Of a stretch of DNA of 64,000 nt, positions 59,317 to 64,000 are shown piece by piece. Origin of the DNA: Acidipropionibacterium virtanenii (GTDB lineage: Bacteria; Actinomycetota; Actinomycetes; Propionibacteriales; Propionibacteriaceae); NCBI RefSeq assembly GCF_003325455.1, contig NZ_CP025198.1:1488001-1552000 (forward strand). The letters run 5' to 3'. The notes beneath the pieces are model-generated. The model did not search any database. It was not told the DNA's origin and was given only the letters and a program-made list of their open reading frames with translations. Position 1 is the stretch's first letter; each line of letters opens with the position of its first letter. The position numbers and the translations under genes are program-made.

Positions 59317-60117
59317 ATGCGTATCGCTCGTTTCGTCCCCACCGGAGGCGATCCCGCCTTCGGAATCGTCGAACTGGCCGCCGATCAGGGCGACCATCCC
59401 GACACCGTCGCGGTCATCACCGGAGATCCGGTGGCCGGACCGGTCCAGTACACCGGCGCCCGCCACGACCTGGCCGATGTGAGACTGCTGGCACCGGTCA
59501 TCCCCCGGAGCAAGGTGGTCGGGGTCGGACGCAATTACGCCGAGCACGCCGCCGAACTCGGCAATGAGACCCCGGCGGAGCCGCTGATCTTCCTCAAACC
59601 CAACACCTCGGTCATCGGACAGGATGAGGCCGTCATCAAGCCGGCCTTCACCCACGACCTGCACTACGAGGGGGAGCTCGCGGTGGTGATCGGGCGGATC
59701 TGCAAGGACGTGCCGCCCGAGAGGGCCCAGGAGGCGATCTTCGGCTTCACCGTGGCCAATGACGTCACCGCCCGCGACCTGCAGTCCCGTGACGGGCAGT
59801 GGACCAGGGCCAAGGGATGCGACACCTTCTGCCCCCTCGGTCCCTGGATGGTCACCCACCTGTCGGTGGCCGAGGCCCAGAACCTCGCCATCACCACCCG
59901 GCTGGACGGCCAGGTCGTCCAGCGCGGCACCACGAGGCAGATGGTGCACCCGATCCCCGAACTCATCAGTTACACGAGCTCCTTCATGACCCTGCTGCCC
60001 GGTGACGTCATCCTCACCGGCACGCCGGCAGGAGTCGGACCGATGAACCCCGGCCAGCGCGTCGAGGTCGAGATCGACGGCGTGGGCACCCTCTCCAACA
60101 CCGTGGTCGAGAGCTGA
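59317..60117 (+). CDS. Fumarylacetoacetate hydrolase-family protein
   Basis: The 266-residue protein has the FAH fold: KVVGVGRNYAEHAAELGN, the metal-binding residues in HYEGELAVVIG, the NDVTARDLQ motif and the LPGDVILTGTPAGVG loop. The family covers fumarylacetoacetase, 2-hydroxyhepta-2,4-diene-1,7-dioate isomerase and oxaloacetate decarboxylase-type activities; the true substrate cannot be told. The start at 59317 has TACGCT 7 bases upstream (leaderless). The next gene begins 5 bases after its stop. Confidence 0.9.
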   Translation: MRIARFVPTGGDPAFGIVELAADQGDHPDTVAVITGDPVAGPVQYTGARHDLADVRLLAPVIPRSKVVGVGRNYAEHAAELGNETPAEPLIFLKPNTSVIGQDEAVIKPAFTHDLHYEGELAVVIGRICKDVPPERAQEAIFGFTVANDVTARDLQSRDGQWTRAKGCDTFCPLGPWMVTHLSVAEAQNLAITTRLDGQVVQRGTTRQMVHPIPELISYTSSFMTLLPGDVILTGTPAGVGPMNPGQRVEVEIDGVGTLSNTVVES

Positions 60118-60122
60118 GGCAG

Positions 60123-61067
60123 ATGCTCAACAGCCACGACGCCACTGGCGCGCCGCTCACCGATCCCGAGTCGCGGGTCGACTACTCCCAGGTGCTGCGA
60201 ACCCCCGGCCAGGGGCCGGTCGCCGGGGTGGTGGGCATCGCCGGGGCGCTGCTGGGCTATGCGGTCGTCGTCCCGGTGGTGCTGCAGCTGCTGCTGGGAG
60301 CCGGATGGTTCGCCGGCGGGCGGGACGGGAGCTACTCGGCCTACCAGACCCGGGCCGCCGGATACGAGACGATCTGGGGCCTGGTGTCGACCCACCTGGC
60401 GCTGGCCTGCCTCATCCCGATCGTGCTGCTACTGGCCCGCCACCTCCACCGGCGTGCGCCGCGCTGGGTGTGCTCGGTTCAGCCGGGAATGCGCTGGCGG
60501 TTCCTCCTGCTGGTGGTCGTGGTGGCCGTCGTGGTGCTGAATCTGACCCAGGTGATCGCCCGAGGCGGGGAGCCGTATCACTTCTCGGTGCCCCACCTGT
60601 GGTGGCTGTGGATCCTGGCCATCCTCGTCACCTCCCCCCTCCAGGCGGCCGCCGAGGAGTTCTTCTTCCGGGGCTACCTGATGGGAACGCTGGGCTGCCT
60701 GGGTCTCAACAAGTGGCTTGCAGTGATCGGCTCGGCGCTGGTCTTCGCCCTCTTCCACGGCACCCAGAACCTGTGGCTGTTCATCGACAGGTTCGCCTTC
60801 GGCCTGGCGGCCGGCGTCCTGGTGATCCTCACCGGTGGCCTGGAGGCCGGTATCGCCGCGCACACCGTCAACAACCTCTTCGCCTTCGGCTATGCCGTCT
60901 TCCAGGGAGGCGCCTCACAGGCGCGAGGAGTCACCTCGATGGGCATGACCGACGCCTTCTGGGACGTCGGCGGATTCGTCTGCGTCGCCGTGGCCGCGTG
61001 GTCGGTCGGACGTGGCATGAAAGTTGCCCGGCGCACCCCGGAGCGGGTCGGGCCGGAGCCCTCGTGA
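60123..61067 (+). CDS. CPBP-family intramembrane metalloprotease (CAAX protease-like)
   Basis: The 314-residue membrane protein has about eight hydrophobic segments and the CPBP catalytic motifs: EE-x3-R as AAEEFFFRGYL, a lone His in FALFHGTQ, and H-x3-N as AHTVNNLFAFG. The family includes CAAX endopeptidases and bacteriocin-immunity proteins; the substrate is unknown. It starts 5 bases after the FAH-family gene and may be co-transcribed. The following tRNA genes have their own promoter. Confidence 0.87.
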   Translation: MLNSHDATGAPLTDPESRVDYSQVLRTPGQGPVAGVVGIAGALLGYAVVVPVVLQLLLGAGWFAGGRDGSYSAYQTRAAGYETIWGLVSTHLALACLIPIVLLLARHLHRRAPRWVCSVQPGMRWRFLLLVVVVAVVVLNLTQVIARGGEPYHFSVPHLWWLWILAILVTSPLQAAAEEFFFRGYLMGTLGCLGLNKWLAVIGSALVFALFHGTQNLWLFIDRFAFGLAAGVLVILTGGLEAGIAAHTVNNLFAFGYAVFQGGASQARGVTSMGMTDAFWDVGGFVCVAVAAWSVGRGMKVARRTPERVGPEPS

Positions 61068-61096
61068 CCACCACTGTGGCCGCCCCGGCCCCCGAT

Positions 61097-61126
61097 TTGC
61101 CGAGTTCGGGCAAAGCTTGCTAACGT
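61097..61126 (+). promoter_or_regulatory. Candidate promoter of the tRNA-Gln gene
   Basis: TTGCCG (61097-61102) and TAACGT (61121-61126) are 18 bases apart, about 45 bases ahead of tRNA-Gln. Confidence 0.45.
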
Positions 61127-61170
61127 TCTACGTCGTTGCGCCACTCCGGTTCTCCGGGGCGGTACGACGG

Positions 61171-61242
61171 TGGGGTATGGGGTAATTGGCAGCCCGACTG
61201 ATTCTGGTTCAGTTAGTCCAGGTTCGAGTCCTGGTACCCCAG
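61171..61242 (+). tRNA. tRNA-Gln (anticodon CTG)
   Basis: The 72-base sequence has acceptor TGGGGTA/TACCCCA, an anticodon arm ACTGA-TTCTGGT-TCAGT (anticodon CTG) and a T-arm with GGTTCGAGTCC. CCA is not encoded. Cognate codon CAG is common in this high-GC genome. Confidence 0.95.
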
Positions 61243-61375
61243 CTCCGAAGGAATGCTGGACGATTGGCGGATGAACCGGTCGAACTGCTACCCTTTCGGG
61301 GCTGGGACAATCTCAGCTGAAAACTGAATGCACCAACGTGATCGAAGGTCATTTCTTGGCCGTTCGGTGAACTTG

Positions 61376-61451
61376 GCCCCGTAGTGCAGCGGCCTAGCAC
61401 GCGGCCCTCTCAAGGCTGAAACGGCGGTTCGAATCCGCTCGGGGCTACCAC
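61376..61451 (+). tRNA. tRNA-Glu (anticodon CTC)
   Basis: The 76-base sequence has acceptor GGCCCCG/CGGGGCT, an anticodon stem CGGCC/GGCTG with loop CTCTCAA (anticodon CTC), a T-arm GGTTCGAATCC, and encodes CCA at its 3' end, unlike the neighbouring tRNA-Gln. It reads the GAG codon. Confidence 0.95.
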
Positions 61452-61456
61452 ACGAA

Positions 61457-61490
61457 AGGCCCGGACCTCACGGTCCGGGCCTTCTTGCTG
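61457..61490 (+). terminator. Terminator after tRNA-Glu
   Basis: AAGGCCCGGACC (61457-61468) pairs with GGTCCGGGCCTT (61473-61484) around a TCAC loop, followed by CTTGCT. It closes the tRNA transcript. Confidence 0.78.
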
Positions 61491-61532
61491 TTCCGGTACA
61501 GTGCTCCGGATGCGTCGATTCCAGTCGGCACA

Positions 61533-62252
61533 TCATTCTGCTGAGCGGCGCAGAACCTCCGAGAGCCGGTCCGCCGCAGCCATCACGGCAGGAGCATGGA
61601 TCCGGCCCGGCTGGCGGGTGAGTCTCTCGATCGGGCCCGAGACCGAGACGGCGGCGATCACCTTGCCCGAGGGGGAGCGCACGGGCGCCGAGACCGACGC
61701 CACCCCGGACTCGCGCTCACCGACCGACTGGGACCATCCCCGCTTGCGCACGGCCGCCAGGGTGACCGCCGAGAAGGCCGAATGGGCGAGGCTGCGCTGG
61801 ATGCGGTCCGAATCCTCCCAGCCGAGCAGGATCTGGGCGGCCGAACCGGCGTCCATCGACATCACGGTGCCGACCGGGATGGTGTCGCGCAGCCCGGTGG
61901 GGCGCTCCGCGGCCGCCACGCAGACCCGGCTCTCGCCCTGGCGCCGGTAGAGCTGGGCGGACTCGCCGGTGATGTCGCGCAGCCTCGCGAGGATCGGCCC
62001 GGAGGCAGCCAGGAGACGGTCCTCGCCGGCTGCGGCGGCCAGTTCGGCAAGCCGGGGCCCGAGGATGAAACGGCCCTGGAGGTCGCGTCCCACGAAGCGA
62101 TGGTGCTCAAGAGCCCGGGCCAGTCGGTGGGCGGTCGGTCGCGCCAGCCCGGTCGCCTGGACCAGCCCCGCCAGGCTGGCCGGACCCGTCTCCAGCGCCG
62201 CCATCACCAGCGCCGCCTTGTCGAGGACTCCGACCCCACTTGAATTGTCCAT
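61533..62252 (-). CDS. IclR-family transcriptional regulator (LtbR/NdgR-type)
   Basis: The 239-residue regulator has an N-terminal winged helix (VLDKAALVMAALETGPASLAGLVQATGLARPTAHRLARALE, residues 9-50) and an IclR effector-binding domain (about 70-235). In Corynebacterium LtbR and in Streptomyces NdgR, an IclR-family protein is encoded divergently from leuCD and represses it and other branched-chain genes; the same arrangement exists here. Leucine-sensing is inferred from that family. The start at 62252 has TAATCT (62259-62264, complement) 6 bases upstream (leaderless). Confidence 0.85.
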   Translation of the reverse strand: MDNSSGVGVLDKAALVMAALETGPASLAGLVQATGLARPTAHRLARALEHHRFVGRDLQGRFILGPRLAELAAAAGEDRLLAASGPILARLRDITGESAQLYRRQGESRVCVAAAERPTGLRDTIPVGTVMSMDAGSAAQILLGWEDSDRIQRSLAHSAFSAVTLAAVRKRGWSQSVGERESGVASVSAPVRSPSGKVIAAVSVSGPIERLTRQPGRIHAPAVMAAADRLSEVLRRSAE

Positions 62253-62347
62253 ATGGCAAGATTAGCGTCTCAGTTCTTGATCGGCCAGCCACAATGGCCG
62301 ATATGGGTTCCCGGTGAGCGGGGATCGCAGCGCAGAAAGGGAGTGAG
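62253..62347. promoter_or_regulatory. iclR-leuC divergent control region
   Basis: On the minus strand TAATCT (complement of 62259-62264) serves iclR. On the plus strand TTGATC (62277-62282) and GATATG (62300-62305) with 17-base spacing can serve leuC. CGGCCA (62282-62287) and TGGCCG (62295-62300) form an inverted repeat between these elements and are a candidate operator for the IclR protein. Confidence 0.5.
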
Positions 62348-63763
62348 ATGGGCCGCACACTCAGCGAGAAGCTGTGGGATGCCCACGTCGTCCACAAGGG
62401 AGAGGCGGGGGAGCCGGACCTCCTCTACATCGACCTTCACCTGGTCCACGAGGTGACCAGTCCCCAGGCCTTCGAGGGCCTGAGGCTGGCGGGGCGCCCC
62501 GTGCGCCGTCCCGATCTCACGATGGCCACAGAGGACCACAACATCCCGACCATCAACATCGACCTGCCGATCGCAGACCCGGTGTCACGGGCACAGGTCG
62601 ACACCCTGCGCAGGAACGCCGCCGACTTCGGTGTGCCGATCCACTCCCTGGGTGACGCCGACCAGGGCGTCGTACACATCATCGGTCCCCAGCTCGGACT
62701 CACCCAGCCCGGCATGACCATCGTGTGCGGCGACTCGCACACCTCCACCCACGGCGCCTTCGGCGCCCTGGCCTTCGGCATCGGCACATCCGAGGTCGAG
62801 CACGTCCTGGCGACCCAGACCCTGCCGCAGGCGCGGCCGAAGACCATGGCCGTGACCGTCAACGGGCAGCTGCCCGAGGGAGTCACCCCCAAGGATCTGG
62901 TCCTCACCCTGATCTCCGAGGTCGGAACCGGCGGCGGTCAGGGCTACGTGGTCGAGTACCGCGGCGAGGCCTTCGAGACGATGTCGATGGAAGGCCGGAT
63001 GACGGTCTGCAACATGTCCATCGAATGGGGCGCCAAGGCAGGCATGGTGGCCCCCGACGAGACCACCTTCGCCTACGTCAAGGGCCGCCCGCACGCCCCG
63101 CAGGGCGACCAGTGGGACGAGGCAGTCGCCTACTGGCGGACGCTGCGCACCGACGAGGACGCCGTCTTCGACCGCGAGGTCGTCCTCGACGCCTCCACCA
63201 TCTCGCCCTTCGTCACCTGGGGCACCAACCCGGGACAGGGCGTCCCCCTCGCCGGCTCCGTGCCATCGGCCGAGGAGTTCACCGACGAGGTGGCGCGCAG
63301 CTCGGCCGAGCGGGCCCTGCAGTACATGGACCTGACTCCCGGCACCCCGATGCGCGACATCGGCATCGACACCGTCTTCCTCGGATCCTGCACCAACGGA
63401 CGCATCGAGGACCTGCGCCTGGCCGCCGGGATCATCAAGGGACACAAGGTGGCCGAGGGCACCCGGATGCTCGTCGTCCCCGGCTCCGCCCGGGTCAGGC
63501 TCCAGGCGATGGAGGAGGGTCTGGACACGATCTTCACCGAAGCCGGGGCCGAGTGGCGGGGAGCCGGCTGCTCGATGTGCCTGGGCATGAACCCCGACCA
63601 GCTGTCACCGGGCGAGCGCTCGGCGTCCACCTCGAACCGCAACTTCGAGGGACGCCAGGGTCGAGGGGGCCGGACCCACCTGGTCTCCCCGCCGGTCGCC
63701 GCCGCCACTGCCATCACCGGCCACCTGTCCTCACCCGCCGATCTCGTTGCCGTGGAGGCCTGA
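62348..63763 (+). CDS. leuC: 3-isopropylmalate dehydratase large subunit
   Basis: The 471-residue aconitase-family subunit interconverts 2- and 3-isopropylmalate with LeuD. It carries the iron-sulphur cluster: GSCTNGR and [12 protein letters not shown] supply the three cysteines. [30 protein letters not shown] (quoted in short: [13 protein letters not shown]) is conserved. The ATG at 62348 follows AAAGGGAG. leuD starts 3 bases after its stop. Confidence 0.97.
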   Translation: MGRTLSEKLWDAHVVHKGEAGEPDLLYIDLHLVHEVTSPQAFEGLRLAGRPVRRPDLTMATEDHNIPTINIDLPIADPVSRAQVDTLRRNAADFGVPIHSLGDADQGVVHIIGPQLGLTQPGMTIVCGDSHTSTHGAFGALAFGIGTSEVEHVLATQTLPQARPKTMAVTVNGQLPEGVTPKDLVLTLISEVGTGGGQGYVVEYRGEAFETMSMEGRMTVCNMSIEWGAKAGMVAPDETTFAYVKGRPHAPQGDQWDEAVAYWRTLRTDEDAVFDREVVLDASTISPFVTWGTNPGQGVPLAGSVPSAEEFTDEVARSSAERALQYMDLTPGTPMRDIGIDTVFLGSCTNGRIEDLRLAAGIIKGHKVAEGTRMLVVPGSARVRLQAMEEGLDTIFTEAGAEWRGAGCSMCLGMNPDQLSPGERSASTSNRNFEGRQGRGGRTHLVSPPVAAATAITGHLSSPADLVAVEA

Positions 63764-63766
63764 GTC

Positions 63767-64000
63767 ATGGAGAAGTTCACCAGCCACACCGGCGTCCCCG
63801 TCCCGCTGCGCCGCAGCAACGTCGACACCGACCAGATCATCCCCGCGGTCTACCTCAAGCGGATCACCCGGACCGGCTTCGAGGACGGCCTGTTCTCCGC
63901 CTGGCGCAAGGATCCCGAGTTCGTCCTCAACCAGCCCGCATGGAAGAACGGCTCGATCCTCATCCCCGGCCCCGACTTCGGAACAGGGTCCTCCCGCGAG
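63767..64000 (+). CDS. leuD: 3-isopropylmalate dehydratase small subunit (cut by the window edge)
   Basis: The first 78 codons are visible: [40 protein letters not shown], then [18 protein letters not shown], matching LeuD, where GSSRE is the characteristic GSSREHA beginning. It should be about 200 residues in full. The ATG lies 3 bases after leuC's stop. Confidence 0.93.
   Translation, partial: MEKFTSHTGVPVPLRRSNVDTDQIIPAVYLKRITRTGFEDGLFSAWRKDPEFVLNQPAWKNGSILIPGPDFGTGSSRE

Overview
The window is about 64 kb of high-GC actinobacterial chromosome, and the 16S rRNA and gene order point to the family Propionibacteriaceae (Propionibacterium or Acidipropionibacterium-like). The evidence is a single 16S-23S-5S operon with propionibacterial signature stretches, the pafB-pafC-tatA-tatC-helY block, mshC-neighbourhood genes (DUF3090, hisE, hisG), and a tlyA-nadK-recN-pyrG-nudix-xerD-parA-rluB block that parallels Mycobacterium tuberculosis Rv1691-Rv1711. 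No phage, transposase, CRISPR or plasmid feature was seen; this is an ordinary chromosomal segment whose interest lies in its control sequences and a few departures from the usual synteny.

Layout. 1-4.9 kb: an L-arabinose locus (divergent sugar transporter cut by the window edge, araD, araA, LacI-type regulator) with a lac-like operator; the ribulokinase gene araB is not in the window. 4.9-9.8 kb: an inositol-type locus (Gfo/Idh/MocA dehydrogenase, hydroxypyruvate isomerase-like protein, sugar/inositol transporter, second LacI-type regulator) behind a strong promoter with a 20-bp palindrome. 9.9-17.6 kb: tRNA-Leu, M20 peptidase, citrate synthase, aldo/keto reductase, DUF3090, pnuC, hisE-hisG and two small conserved proteins. 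17.6-23.5 kb: the rRNA operon with its promoter, a long G/T-rich leader and a strong terminator. 23.6-36.7 kb: a TPR protein with an Arg/Gly-rich head, HAD phosphatase, the bioYMN biotin transporter with a BioQ-like operator, tlyA, nadK, recN, pyrG, Nudix hydrolase, xerD, parA plus a small ribbon-helix-helix-like protein, and rluB. The scpA-scpB pair usually found between parA and rluB is absent from this slot. 36.8-47.4 kb: tandem FKBP lipoprotein, gluQRS, pafBC, tatA, tatC, a diacylglycerol-kinase-like gene, helY, hisF and a HIT protein. 47.4-64 kb: branched-chain amino acid genes in three places (attenuator-ilvBNC; leuB divergent from ilvE-cimA; iclR-type regulator divergent from leuCD), interleaved with a methyltransferase, an NfeD-flotillin pair, thymidine phosphorylase, an FAH-family protein, a CPBP protease, and tRNA-Gln and tRNA-Glu.

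How the parts fit together. Two catabolic islands feed sugars or polyols into central metabolism and each carries its own LacI-type repressor and matching palindromic operator. The branched-chain genes cover acetohydroxyacid synthase, ketol-acid reductoisomerase, citramalate synthase, isopropylmalate dehydrogenase and isomerase, and the final transaminase, so isoleucine can be made from pyruvate through citramalate; ilvBNC is controlled by a classic attenuator and leuCD probably by the adjacent IclR protein.

A recurring signal is a TAnnnT -10 box placed only 6-8 bases before an ATG or GTG: at least 17 starts, including the ilv leader peptide itself, look like leaderless transcripts. Starts in this annotation were chosen from ribosome-binding sites, stop/start overlaps or this leaderless spacing, and several reading frames are much shorter than their longest open extension.
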